Shown here one piece after another: positions 19,601-28,493 of a stretch of DNA of 64,000 bases. The stretch covers positions 22,790 through 86,789 of the forward strand of contig QQUE01000009.1 of the NCBI GenBank assembly GCA_008501765.1. The letters are read 5' to 3'. This DNA comes from Calditrichota bacterium. Its GTDB lineage: Bacteria; Zhuqueibacterota; Zhuqueibacteria; Zhuqueibacterales; Geothermadaptataceae. Within the stretch, counting starts at the first letter, position 1. Every line of letters starts with the position of its first letter. The notes below the pieces were generated by a model. That model saw only the letters and a program-made list of their open reading frames with translations. It searched no databases and was not told where the DNA came from. The translations under genes and the position numbers were made by a program.

Positions 19601-21212
19601 CGGCGCCCCCTGCTTTAGCCGAATTATTCCTGAAAATATTACGTTCGAAAACAGATTTGTCCAAATATGTGCAGACAGCGCCACCCTTATTTGCCACATT
19701 ATTTATAAACTCATTATCACAAATCTGACTGTCCCGCGATAAGGCTATCGAAAGCGCAGCGCCGCGCTCAGCCGTATTATTTTTAAAACGGCACAACTCG
19801 ACAACCAACCCGGTTACTTTTTGGAAATTGGCCGCGCTCGCAGTGCCGCTGTTTCCGTTGCGAATTTCGACATTCTTAAGCCGGATGCTCACCACATTCT
19901 GGGCCTGAAAAACCGGAATGCCAATCCGGGACTCTGCATCAAAGACCACATTCTCCCCGGCGCCAACCACGCTGCTGAAATGGTCAAATTTTACCGGAAA
20001 ACTCTCCCCGGTTCCGGTAGTGGAATATATACCATCGGCCACATAAATTGTGAAAGAATCGACCGCTGTAGTGTAAAATTGTGTAAATGCAAAAGAGAGT
20101 GTTTGAAAGGCGGTTGTCATCGAAGTTCCATTATTAGCATCACTGCCAACAGTCGAGACAAATAATTCATTGGAATTTAAAGGGATACGCGCTGCAACAT
20201 TGCGATAATCAGCCACCGATACTAATGCGTCCGGATAAACGTACAGCCGGGTTGGTTCTGCTCCCCAATAGTTATAGGAAGCGTCAATTGGGTTATCGCC
20301 AAAGGCATAAAACTGCGTGCCTTTGCTCCCGCCCTCGTTATCATAAATATCATTGACATCGTTTGGATTGCCACCGATTTTTACCTTCGAATAAAATGAA
20401 GTTATGCCACCAGCCCCGGATTCACTTTCCGCCGCTCTGATATTGGCATAAATGCGGTTATTTTTAAAATCTGCCTGGGCTATTCTCAAATATACGGCTC
20501 CACCAGAGGAGGCCGCACGGTTATTTGTCATTTCATTGTTTATAAATGAAACTTCGCTGTTTTCACCACTGTACACGGCCCCCCCTGAATCAGCGGAACA
20601 GTTTTTAAATATACAATTTTGAATTGTAAACAAAGTATCCCCCCGATGATAAACCGCACCACCGGAAACCGCAGCGTGATTATCTTCAAAAATGAGAGAA
20701 TCGAGCCGGCAATTTATTGTATTGGCACTAAAAATCGCACCACCATTTCCAGCATTCGCGGATTCACTTTCAGCGCGCCCACCTTTCAGAGTAAGGTTAG
20801 CGATTATGCAATCCGCTTTATTGTCGATTTCGAACAGACGATTGGGCGTAAACCTACCGTCGATAATAATGTTCTCGGCTTGCCCACGCCCACGAACAGT
20901 CACAGAATCGGGCAGAGACATTGGAAAATTCTCATCGGAATAAATCCCAGGTTCGATTAAAATTTGAACTGGTTTTACGGCATCATCCGCTTCTATAATA
21001 GCTTGCGAAACCGTCTTAAATGAAGTTACCAAAGTTTTGCCGTCATTTGCGTCATCACCTGCCGGAGAAACATACAGGGTTGTGCTATAATTGATTGCAT
21101 TGGCAGCAGCTAAATTAACCATCGAAGCGAGGAAAAAAAACATGCAGAAAAAACGGAGAGATAAGCGCGCAAAAGCTGTGGCTCTCAAGATAAACCTCCT
21201 GTTCAAACCCAA
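16671..21212 (-). CDS. Giant secreted beta-helix protein with FlgD-like C-terminal sorting domain
   Basis: This 1513-residue protein starts with a signal peptide (hydrophobic residues 20-37, ending NLAAANA). It is built of four long repeats, each opening with a related motif: LYVSPAGDDANDG (residue 46), LFVSTVGSDANNG (350), LYLAPDGDDANSG (672) and IYFSPNGDDNNSG (994). This is the DUF1565-type start of right-handed parallel beta-helices, followed by many GGAV/GGAI rungs and a conserved 'YNYWG' or 'GNFWG' near each repeat end. Around 1335-1430 is an Ig-like region, then a C-terminal FlgD-like domain opening NYPNPFNPQTTLVFDLP and ending FEKMIKLALVR, the type that directs secretion or surface anchoring in FCB bacteria. 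It probably binds or acts on polysaccharide or forms part of the surface; no catalytic residues are evident. Confidence 0.88.
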   Translation of the reverse strand: MGLNRRFILRATAFARLSLRFFCMFFFLASMVNLAAANAINYSTTLYVSPAGDDANDGKTLVTSFKTVSQAIIEADDAVKPVQILIEPGIYSDENFPMSLPDSVTVRGRGQAENIIIDGRFTPNRLFEIDNKADCIIANLTLKGGRAESESANAGNGGAIFSANTINCRLDSLIFEDNHAAVSGGAVYHRGDTLFTIQNCIFKNCSADSGGAVYSGENSEVSFINNEMTNNRAASSGGAVYLRIAQADFKNNRIYANIRAAESESGAGGITSFYSKVKIGGNPNDVNDIYDNEGGSKGTQFYAFGDNPIDASYNYWGAEPTRLYVYPDALVSVADYRNVAARIPLNSNELFVSTVGSDANNGTSMTTAFQTLSFAFTQFYTTAVDSFTIYVADGIYSTTGTGESFPVKFDHFSSVVGAGENVVFDAESRIGIPVFQAQNVVSIRLKNVEIRNGNSGTASAANFQKVTGLVVELCRFKNNTAERGAALSIALSRDSQICDNEFINNVANKGGAVCTYLDKSVFERNIFRNNSAKAGGAVLVDSASATQFLQNYFADNVADTGGVVFIEMARPLFYANTMVENHAEIIGGAIALDSASMPQIGGPDGRSNDIYSNSAGQFGSQIARLGAGDKVGIRYNYWGDAPNEALIYPAAEFIADIFLNTSIKLSPTTQKLYLAPDGDDANSGTSAAQAWKTLSYALTQFFGTASRNMELEIAAGTYSATETGENFPVKLRPYTLYNGAGPQTTMFDGGDQTSLFVAQNCKNITVKNMHFSAAKSDFDGSAFAISNCDQILIDNTIFDNNKAENGGACSWKATFNSTLSNTVFNNNAAAKQGGAIFIDSSFIDISNSIFTKNSAPLESGGAVAIVNSSSVNLSNNSFLENRGELGGAVAVSLSRGIFASNRFTTNSSKKGGALYFYGDNESLVGGNEDSSNDFCFNSADELAPEIFAGETDSLNARGNFWGNIPTEVLFGNNPAVHFENFRKVSISLPVATRRIYFSPNGDDNNSGISAASPLQNFEFARKIVAGTADDPIEFYFLSGVYTPENGGNFPFYLKEFVNMTGDSSEAGSVVFDAENRNRIFELEYLAGIKIKQVTIKNGHAAAAEDGGGVRITGSDNVMFDQVHFLANKAESERGGAIAIRSESGNIDILNSTFEKNTAREGGGIVVLSADSLLVQDCRFFNNVATGAAIYAADGFMNLWQNKIYANKAQSTGSALFFTSWVTGAMHLNQIVSNEIMDAEQGGTIAFIQEANVKIGGIPGLGNDIFNNYGGKYGNALVHLGSGESKIEARYNYLGTKDIDELLVSPQDRFRVYPSRDNPIASNNPPAVLWAFPPVGIVEAEPGEEIRFDFTAIDFDNEALSYIWLLNGDGVSRDTTYTIFAGASGSVDSVRLMVMDGTFTTNIEWRIETALSSSIKESDAEPASFALYQNYPNPFNPQTTLVFDLPRGEFVQLQIFDINGRLVNDLITAKMNAGQHRVVWQGNDNFGRTVVSGTYFVRMQAGEFEKMIKLALVR

Positions 21213-21421
21213 TTAAAAAAACCACCAGAACCCGATCATTATACAAATCTTATGGGAGTCGAAATTTCCAACTGGACATCATGAAACTTCCTATTTTCCT
21301 GGCCATTTTAGAAGATCAATAAAATAGAACAACCTACCTTATTTGTGTATTACCAACATTGAATAGAAAAGCAGAATTTTATAAATTTCAAATTATAAAT
21401 GATGCTTGTAGATATAAATAA

Positions 21422-21529
21422 AGCCCGGACAAAATATCTGCCCGGGCTCATTGGCTGGGATGGGAGGGATTCTATTATAAATTGCCTTAAAATGATACCT
21501 GATGCCATCCCTGGCGTCACAGTATCATT
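21422..21529 (-). ncRNA. Candidate small RNA: hairpin followed by terminator
   Basis: Read on the minus strand, a long stem comes first: AATGATAC (21491-21498) with GTATCATT (21522-21529), continued by TGATGCCA (21500-21507) with TGGCGTCA (21512-21519) and a TCCC loop. A C-rich single-stranded stretch (complement of 21451-21470) follows, then a terminator: AGCCCGG (21422-21428) with CCGGGCT (21442-21448), running into TTTATTTAT. The 3' portion resembles the 3' end of the LysM gene at 40541-40597. No gene ends here, so an independent small RNA is possible. Confidence 0.35.
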
Positions 21530-21949
21530 TACGGGTCGATCAATTCATTAAATCACAATTATATATCAAGCGAGTTCAATTTCCAGGGAGACTAAAGTGA
21601 GGTAAAAAAATGGAAGGTTGGCGGTTGGAGTTTCTGCGGAATAACCTGTATCATTCCGGCTCAAACACAACTTCATTTTTCTGCTTCACTCAACGGACTA
21701 CTTTAACTCACAAATGTAAAACTTCCTTTTTTACATAGCGATAAAATTAAAAGCGCATCCATGCGCAAAGCATAAAAAAGACAGGGAGCCGGTCACCCAG
21801 GTGCAATTCGGCCAAAGATAACACAAAAGACCATTTTCTGTCCAAATCCGTGACATGTTGTGTACCCATCCATGGGAGGAGGTTGGGTGGAACTAACAAC
21901 CACAAATTACCAATTTAAATACATCTGGAAGAGAAACCGGTATTTTGCG

Positions 21950-22206
21950 ACGCTATAACATAAGTGGTCGTTGCTCATTCGTGAGCTGGAACCCGCCAAT
22001 CCCTGGCGAGCCGTGTATCCTGGCAGTAGCAAAGCCGAGACCGATCGATGATGAAATTGACCAGCCCTGTCTTTCCCATCATCCAGATGGGATAAAGTCA
22101 AATTCCCCAAGTAAAATATGATACGTAATCGGTACAAATTTCATTTATTTGTTTTGCAGAACACTGCTCCGGGGAACTTGTCTGCCATTCCTTAGCGGAC
22201 AAGCCC
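21950..22206. other. GC-richer island with several hairpins, possible structured RNA or element remnant
   Basis: Within an AT-rich spacer this segment holds GCTCA-TTCG-TGAGC (a UUCG-loop hairpin near 21974), CGCCA-atccc-TGGCG (near 21996) and CTTGTCTGC with GCGGACAAG (about 22178-22206). I do not recognise an RNA family or an insertion sequence. It could be a structured RNA, or the remains of a mobile element. Confidence 0.25.
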
Positions 22207-23090
22207 TCGAACCAGAGATACTTCAAAACTGATACATCACATCATTTCGGATGGCGAGCACAAAAGACTTGTTTAAAATGCGTGTTAAGGCTGAAATATC
22301 AACAATTCTTTTGACAACCAAAATAATATTTGCAGCGCTCTATCCTTGAGCTAATTGCTTAATCAGGGAACGTCCTTGCCCCTTTCTGGCAAACCATTAA
22401 ACAATATCCATGCCACAAAAATCAAAGTGCTAATTATGTGAAGAGACAGGTTAAATATTGGCTGTATTTTATCCAAAATATCAGCACGTCGATAAATCCA
22501 ACCATCCCGCAAGTTTAGATTAATCTTTTTTTGAATTTAAATTTTAAATCAATTATATATGCTGCGTGCTCAGGTAAAGAGCAGACAAATTTCCGCAGTT
22601 TTCCTTATAATGGGATCGTCCATTTATCGCGCAACAACAGGTCAGATTTTGTATAATTTTTGATGGGGCAGCAAGGGAACAGTCCGGTGAATTTTTCAAA
22701 AAATCGAATAACTTTTCAAAAAACTATTAATAAATCAGAGTGGCCTTTAGTTAATACGAAATTCGTAATTTGATTCCATTTTTGAAATTAATTACAAAAA
22801 TGTACTTCGTAAATGGAAGAAAATATAATTTGAAATGCGAAACAGTTTCGAGACCAAGCGGGGTGAAATTGCACATTTGAGTTCAGATGGATGAAATTCG
22901 ATTTTGATATTTTGAGAAACGAACTAAAATTCAGGTAAGAATAAAATCATGATTTGATATCTGCACCATTCTGCTACAATATTTTTTGCGTTCATATTTC
23001 ACAATACAAGCCAATTCACAGATAACAAATTTATGAGAAATAAATTTATAATTTTACAAAATTGCATCGACTTAATTGGTACGGAATGTA

Positions 23091-25262
23091 TCAATCATCC
23101 GCCAGCATCGACAAACTGATACGGCCCTTAATCGCATCAATTGAAATGATTTTCACATCGACAACATCTCCCACACTGACGACATCCATTGGATTTTTTA
23201 CATAGCGATTGGCAAGTTTTGAAATATGCACCAGACCATCTTGTTTCACACCGATATCCACAAAAGCGCCAAAATCGACAACATTGCGAACGGTACCTTT
23301 TAGCATCATCCCAGGTTGTAAATCTTCCATTTTCAAAACATCGCTGCGAAAAATAGGTTTGTCCATGGCATCGCGGGGATCGCGTTCCGGTTTTTCGATT
23401 GCCTCAAGAATATCCTGCAAAGTAGGCAGCCCCACGGCCAAGTCTTCAGCCAATTGGTTTATCGTACGCCCGATAGATTTTAACTTTAATTTTAAAACAT
23501 GGCCTGCGGAACGAGCTTCTTTGGGCACAATGGAGAGGCGTTGTAAAAATTTTTCCGCCGTTTCGTAACTCTCGGGATGGATCGCCGTGCTGTCAAAAAA
23601 GAGATCGCTGTCAGGGATGCGTAAAAATCCCGCGCACTGTGTGAAAACCTTGGGCCCCAGACCTTTAACTTGCAACAATTGATTACGACTTCTGAATTGC
23701 CCGTTTTCATTCCGAAACTCAACAATATTGCGCGCAATCGAGCGGCGAATTCCGGCAACGTGATTTAACAGAGCAACCGAAGCTGTATTCAAATTAACCC
23801 CGACATTATTAACAGCACTTTCGACGACGCGATCGAGCTCGGTGACGAGATTCGTCTGGTTGACATCATGCTGATACAGTCCAACTCCGATAGATTTTGG
23901 ATCAATTTTCACCAGTTCAGCCAAGGGATCAAGCAGGCGGCGGGCGATAGAAATATTGCCGCGCTGCGCTGCATCGAGGTCGGGAAATTCCTCCTTCGCT
24001 AGCGGTGAAGCCGAATAAACCGAAGCGCCAGCCTCATTCACTATTATATACTGCAGTTCGCGTTCCGGGATTTCTCCAATAGTTTCAGCAACGAGCTGCT
24101 CTGTCTCCCGGCTGGCTGTTCCGTTACCGATGGCAATCGCGGTCACATCGTATTTTTCAATCAACTCTTTTATTTGTATCTTCGCGAAGTCCCAGCGATT
24201 TTGTGGCTGATGCGGGTAAATCGTATCGCCATCAAGGTATTTCCCCGTCCCATCGATAACAGCAATTTTGCAGCCGGTGCGAAACGCTGGATCGATGCCC
24301 ATAATAATGTGCCCTTTAACCGGCGGTTGCATCAGCAGATTGCGCAAGTTTTCCGAGAATATTTTTATAGCATGAGCATCGGCGAGTTCCGTGAGTTTAT
24401 TGCGCACCTCTCTTTCAATGGCCGGTGCTATCAGGCGGGAATAACCGTCAGCTACGGCTGCCTCAATTTCATCTGCAAATATGCAACTGTCATTTGTAAC
24501 CACCTTTTTCGTAATTGAGGCGATAATTGCATCGTCAGGTGCTGCAATTTTTACGCGTAAAAAACCATCCCGCTCCCCCCTGTTTATTGCCAAAACTCGG
24601 TAGGCAAGGATTTTTTTCACTGAATCGCGATATTCGGCATAAATTTCGTAAACATCGATATTTTTTGGATCCTTTGCCTCAGAAATCAGTTCTCCCTCTT
24701 CCCAGGTATTTTCCCGCGCATATTTTCGAAAATCAGCCGTATCAGAAATCTGTTCCGCGATGATATCCCGCGCCCCGGCCAACGCCTCACCGGCGGTGGC
24801 AACTCCTTTTTCCGCATCAATAAATTCCGCTGCAATGTGCTCAGGATCTCCATGAAAATCGGTTTGTGCGAACATGCGTTCTGCCAGCAGCTCCAATCCT
24901 TTTTCTTTGGCGATTGTTGCCCGCGTCCGGCGTTTGGGTTTATACGGCAAGTATAAATCTTCAACTTCCTGGAGTTTTGTTGCAGTTGAAATAGCGTGCT
25001 GCAATTCAGCGGTCAATTTCCCTTGCTCTTCGATGGAATTGCGAACAGTTTCCTTGCGCTCCTGCAAGATTCGCAGGTAACGAATCCTGTCTTCCACAGC
25101 TCGAATTTGCTCTTCGTCGAGGCCACCTGTCGCCTCTTTCCGGTAACGGGCGATAAACGGAACGGTATTTTCATCATCAAGCAATTCGACAGTGGATGAA
25201 ACTTGCCCCGGTTTTAGCACGAGTTCTTTTGCAATCAATTTAATGAATTCTGGCTGTGTCAA
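23091..25262 (-). CDS. tex: Tex family RNA-binding transcription accessory protein
   Basis: Tex is a conserved nucleic-acid-binding protein that associates with RNA polymerase and affects transcription and stress tolerance. The 723-residue protein shows the usual order: an N-terminal helical region with FIARYRKEATGGLDEEQI, a YqgF/RNase H-like domain from about residue 320 (IMGIDPAFRTGCKIAVID), helix-hairpin-helix motifs (NTASVALLNHVAGI, LLQVKGLGPKVFTQCAGF) and a C-terminal S1 domain (GMMLKGTVRNVVDFGAFVDIG). Slightly shorter than enterobacterial Tex but complete. A single gene with long spacers on both sides. Confidence 0.96.
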   Translation of the reverse strand: MTQPEFIKLIAKELVLKPGQVSSTVELLDDENTVPFIARYRKEATGGLDEEQIRAVEDRIRYLRILQERKETVRNSIEEQGKLTAELQHAISTATKLQEVEDLYLPYKPKRRTRATIAKEKGLELLAERMFAQTDFHGDPEHIAAEFIDAEKGVATAGEALAGARDIIAEQISDTADFRKYARENTWEEGELISEAKDPKNIDVYEIYAEYRDSVKKILAYRVLAINRGERDGFLRVKIAAPDDAIIASITKKVVTNDSCIFADEIEAAVADGYSRLIAPAIEREVRNKLTELADAHAIKIFSENLRNLLMQPPVKGHIIMGIDPAFRTGCKIAVIDGTGKYLDGDTIYPHQPQNRWDFAKIQIKELIEKYDVTAIAIGNGTASRETEQLVAETIGEIPERELQYIIVNEAGASVYSASPLAKEEFPDLDAAQRGNISIARRLLDPLAELVKIDPKSIGVGLYQHDVNQTNLVTELDRVVESAVNNVGVNLNTASVALLNHVAGIRRSIARNIVEFRNENGQFRSRNQLLQVKGLGPKVFTQCAGFLRIPDSDLFFDSTAIHPESYETAEKFLQRLSIVPKEARSAGHVLKLKLKSIGRTINQLAEDLAVGLPTLQDILEAIEKPERDPRDAMDKPIFRSDVLKMEDLQPGMMLKGTVRNVVDFGAFVDIGVKQDGLVHISKLANRYVKNPMDVVSVGDVVDVKIISIDAIKGRISLSMLADD

Positions 25263-25918
25263 GGTATTTCTCCGTAATTTTGTTAATTCAAAACAGGACT
25301 AAAATACAGAAATTTGCGAAAGATGCAAGAGGGAGTTGCAACGCAATTTCTTGAGTAATGGAGATGGGTACATTGATTAATTCAAGCGACACATTCGACT
25401 GGAGAGCGCCATTGTTTTGGCAAATTAATTGCCAATTTTGAGGTGATTTTGTTGAATCGACAGACAAAGGATCATTGTGAAAATGAGGAGGTGTATAAAA
25501 CTTGACGCTATTTTATTATTAGGCACTTTAATATTATACAAAATTAAATATTGCCGAAATACAACTGACAGGTGCATAATTTATAAATAAAAATCGTCCT
25601 GTTTTTAAAAATATAGCTCATAAATTTGATTACTTTAATCAGCAAATTCCCCAACCGGTAATATACAATCTAAGAATAAAAGAAACAAAATATAAGAACG
25701 GGAAATACTCATAATTAATATTTATAAAAAATCGAAGAAAACAAAAAATTGGAGAATCAAAGATTGACTCTTTTATTAAAAATTATTACTATCCAACCGA
25801 CTCTACATAAAGAATAAATGCACCTAATAATAGAATTTAAAAAAATAGAAATATAATGTATCAATTGTGCTCATATTCAATGAGTTTAAGTTAATTTACC
25901 GAAAAGGAGAAACGGTTC
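25263..25918. other. AT-rich spacer between divergent genes
   Basis: About 656 bases between tex (minus) and the first cytochrome gene (plus). It is strongly AT-rich and must contain promoters for both. I cannot pick out a specific promoter, operator or RNA gene. AAGGAG lies about 9 bases before the ATG at 25919. Confidence 0.4.
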
Positions 25919-26521
25919 ATGAATAAGGTAAAACTTTTTCTATTGGTTGCACTCGGGATGAGTTTTTTGAGTGGTGAAATGTTAGCTCAAAAAGCGAAAA
26001 CATTTGACTATGTTGGTGCGCTCGGCTGTAAGAAATGCCACAAATCAGCAAAAAGCGGCGCCCAATACAAAGTATGGTCAGAAAAAAAACACTCGAAAGC
26101 GTATGCCACGCTCGCATCTGAAGAATCGATGAAAATCGCGAAAGCAAAAGGCATTGCTGATCCGCAAAAAGCCAAAGAATGTCTCAAATGCCATGTAACT
26201 GCATATGATGTAGCTGCAGAACGCCTGGGCACGAAATATTCAATTGAAGATGGTGTCGGCTGCGAATCGTGTCACGGCGCTGGCAAAGCCTATTCAAAGA
26301 AAAAAGTGAAAAAAGCCATTGTTGCTGGTGAGATTAAAGGCGAATCTGTTGGTCTTTTAACGATCACCGAAAAAACCTGCACAACGTGTCACAACGAAGA
26401 AAGCCCAACATTCAAGGCATTTGACTACGAAAAGGCAAAAGCTGAAATTGCGCATCCCAAACCCGAAGGTGATAGTGACGACGACGATAGCGATGATGAT
26501 GATGATGACGCAACTCCATAA
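25919..26521 (+). CDS. Tetraheme cytochrome c, c554-like, with acidic tail
   Basis: A 200-residue periplasmic cytochrome with a signal peptide (ending EMLAQ) and four CXXCH sites: CKKCH, CLKCH, CESCH and CTTCH. The heme spacing and motifs such as HSKAYATLASEE, DGVGCESCHGAG and CHNEESPTFKAFDY place it in the cytochrome c554/c-prime family. It is a close paralogue of the gene at 35529. Unlike that copy it ends in an Asp-rich tail (DSDDDDSDDDDDD) encoded by repeated GAY codons. It opens an operon with the 11-heme cytochrome gene 24 bases downstream. Role: periplasmic electron shuttle between the membrane complexes here, which is inferred. Confidence 0.92.
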   Translation: MNKVKLFLLVALGMSFLSGEMLAQKAKTFDYVGALGCKKCHKSAKSGAQYKVWSEKKHSKAYATLASEESMKIAKAKGIADPQKAKECLKCHVTAYDVAAERLGTKYSIEDGVGCESCHGAGKAYSKKKVKKAIVAGEIKGESVGLLTITEKTCTTCHNEESPTFKAFDYEKAKAEIAHPKPEGDSDDDDSDDDDDDATP

Positions 26522-26545
26522 TTGAATTTGAATGGTCAATAATTC

Positions 26546-27808
26546 ATGAAAAATATCCTGTTATTTATCGGGATTTCACTTTCCTGCGCTTTCACAATGA
26601 AAGCGCAGGAATTTGTCGAAATCGAAAACACGGAATGCTTTGAATGCCATAATGATCCTGAAATCGAAGAGGAACGATCCGATTCCACTCAGGTTCTTTT
26701 TGTTGATAAAACGAAGTTTACTGACAGCATACATGGTGACATGTACTGCACAGAATGCCATATTGACGTTACGGATTCTGACCACGACGAAGACTTGAAC
26801 AAAGTTACCTGCGGCAGCTCTGACTGCCACGAAGATAGCAAAGAAGATATCATGGCCAGCGTTCATGGCGAGACAGCCATGCCGGAATATCCGGAAGATT
26901 TACCATCTTGTGCGACCTGCCACGGCACCCATTATATTGCAGAGGTTGCAGATGAAAACTCTCTGATGAGCAAAGCCAACCAGGCCAAAGTATGTCAGCA
27001 GTGCCACGGCGATGCGGCAATTGTAGCCCGGCATGATATTTCAGCGAAACATCCCGTAGCAGAATACAGCAGTAGCGTGCATGGTAAACTGGCAGAATCA
27101 GGAAATAACGAAACAGCTACCTGCAGTGATTGCCATGGGCAGCATAAAATGCTGCATTCAACGGATACAAATTCGACAGTTTATAGAATAAATATAGCTG
27201 AAACATGTGGTGTATGTCATGAGGCTCCCAAGAACCAATATGTAATTGGCAAACACGGTAAATCTGTGGCCAAGGGAAGATTGGATGCACCGGCGTGCAA
27301 TGACTGCCATTTTGAGCATAATATTATCTCTAAAAATGATCCGAAATCGCCAACCGCAACAGTAAATATGGCGCTGCAAATCTGTTCACCCTGCCATGCG
27401 TCAGAACGTCTCGTGCATCGCTATGGACTGCTAACAGATCGGGTGACAAGCTATGAACACAGTTACCACGGTCTCGCCTTGCGCGGTGGTAAGGCCACAG
27501 TCGCGAATTGCGGTAGTTGCCACGGCGTTCACGCGGTTTTACCGGCATCGGATCCACGCTCATTGATCCATCCGGATAACCTGGCTGCCACGTGCGGCGA
27601 ATGTCATCCCAATGCTTCGAAGAATTTCACTGAAAGTAAAATCCACCTGGTTGCCGGAACGCAAGAAATGACAATTCTTTCGATTGTGGAGCAAATTTAT
27701 ATTTTGCTAATTTTTGCAGTGATCGGTTTTATGCTCCTGCATAATTCACTCGATTTTTTCGTTAAAGCTAAACATATAAGGGCCCAAAGATATCATGGAA
27801 GCAAATAA
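26546..27808 (+). CDS. Membrane-anchored multiheme cytochrome c (10 CXXCH plus one CX4CH)
   Basis: The 420-residue protein has a signal peptide (ending FTMKAQ) and ten standard heme sites: CFECH, CTECH, CATCH, CQQCH, CSDCH, CGVCH, CNDCH, CSPCH, CGSCH and CGECH. An eleventh, CGSSDCH, lies between the second and third and has four residues between the cysteines. Free histidines in SVHG and KHGKS repeats are probably distal ligands. A single C-terminal transmembrane helix (YILLIFAVIGFMLLHNSL) anchors it. The stop overlaps the cytochrome b gene start by 14 bases, so the two are likely partners that take electrons from quinol to periplasmic carriers or the reverse. Confidence 0.93.
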   Translation: MKNILLFIGISLSCAFTMKAQEFVEIENTECFECHNDPEIEEERSDSTQVLFVDKTKFTDSIHGDMYCTECHIDVTDSDHDEDLNKVTCGSSDCHEDSKEDIMASVHGETAMPEYPEDLPSCATCHGTHYIAEVADENSLMSKANQAKVCQQCHGDAAIVARHDISAKHPVAEYSSSVHGKLAESGNNETATCSDCHGQHKMLHSTDTNSTVYRINIAETCGVCHEAPKNQYVIGKHGKSVAKGRLDAPACNDCHFEHNIISKNDPKSPTATVNMALQICSPCHASERLVHRYGLLTDRVTSYEHSYHGLALRGGKATVANCGSCHGVHAVLPASDPRSLIHPDNLAATCGECHPNASKNFTESKIHLVAGTQEMTILSIVEQIYILLIFAVIGFMLLHNSLDFFVKAKHIRAQRYHGSK

Positions 27809-28490
27809 TCAAAGACTCTTTTTACGATGGACCCTCAACGAACGAATCCAGCATTGGTTGCTCGCAGGCTCTTTTATTACCCTGGTAATTTCGGGATTTG
27901 CCTTGCGCTATCCCGATACATGGTGGGCAATTCCAATGGTTGTCGGAGATTCAATCGATTTACGCTCAATCGTTCACCGTATCGCCGCAACAATTAACAC
28001 AGGTGTTGCGGTCTACCATGTTGGTTATCTCCTTTTTACCTCCAGAGGACGATTTCAACTCAAACACCTCATTCTGAAGCCGGAAGATTTCAGACATTTG
28101 CGCGATAAAATGCTGCAAAATTTAGGGGTGAAAACCAAACCCATTGTTTTTTCGCATTATACTTATTGGGAAAAATTCGAATATTGGGCCCTTATCTGGG
28201 GCACAATCGTTATGCTGGTTACCGGGGTCTCTTTATGGTTTGAAAACTTCGCCCTGCAATACATCTCATTATTTTACCTTGATGTGGGCAGAGTAATTCA
28301 CTATTATGAAGCTATACTTGCTTCGTTATCAATTCTTGTTTGGCATTTCTATTTTGTCATAGCCAATCCTGAAACCTATCCTGTGAATTTTAGCATGTTT
28401 AACGGGTACTTAACCCAGGAAGAAATGGAAGCGGAACACGACGGTGAATTGAAGGATATTTTGGAAGAAGAACATAACCAATCGAGGTAG
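27795..28490 (+). CDS. Cytochrome b561-like membrane subunit (quinone-linked)
   Basis: The 231-residue protein is a four-helix diheme cytochrome b of the formate dehydrogenase gamma/thiosulfate reductase/Ni-Fe hydrogenase b-subunit type. Candidate heme-ligating His are in ERIQHWLLAG, SIVHRIAATINTGVAVYHV and VIHYYEAILASLSILVWHFYF. It would exchange electrons with menaquinone and the 11-heme cytochrome encoded just before it (14-base overlap). The segment YTYWEKFEYWALIWG matches YWEKFDYFAVFWG in the C-terminal domain of the next gene, so the two share ancestry. Three bases separate it from that gene. Confidence 0.9.
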   Translation: MEANNQRLFLRWTLNERIQHWLLAGSFITLVISGFALRYPDTWWAIPMVVGDSIDLRSIVHRIAATINTGVAVYHVGYLLFTSRGRFQLKHLILKPEDFRHLRDKMLQNLGVKTKPIVFSHYTYWEKFEYWALIWGTIVMLVTGVSLWFENFALQYISLFYLDVGRVIHYYEAILASLSILVWHFYFVIANPETYPVNFSMFNGYLTQEEMEAEHDGELKDILEEEHNQSR

Positions 28491-28493
28491 GAG

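Larger units (their letters stand above)
21213..23090. other. Long gene-free stretch (1.9 kb) with structured segments
   Basis: I find no convincing protein gene in 1878 bases between two minus-strand genes. The part nearest 21213 should hold the beta-helix gene promoter. A terminator and a strong hairpin at 21422-21529 may mark a small RNA (listed). A more GC-rich island at about 21940-22220 has several short perfect hairpins (listed). A 76-codon minus-strand frame at 21907-22137 overlaps that island but has no ribosome-binding site or family likeness. The rest (22260-23090) is AT-rich with nothing recognisable. Confidence 0.5.

Noticed and set aside
21907..22137. 76-codon minus-strand frame in the long spacer
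   Set aside because: No ribosome-binding site, odd composition and it covers a hairpin-rich island; more likely non-coding.
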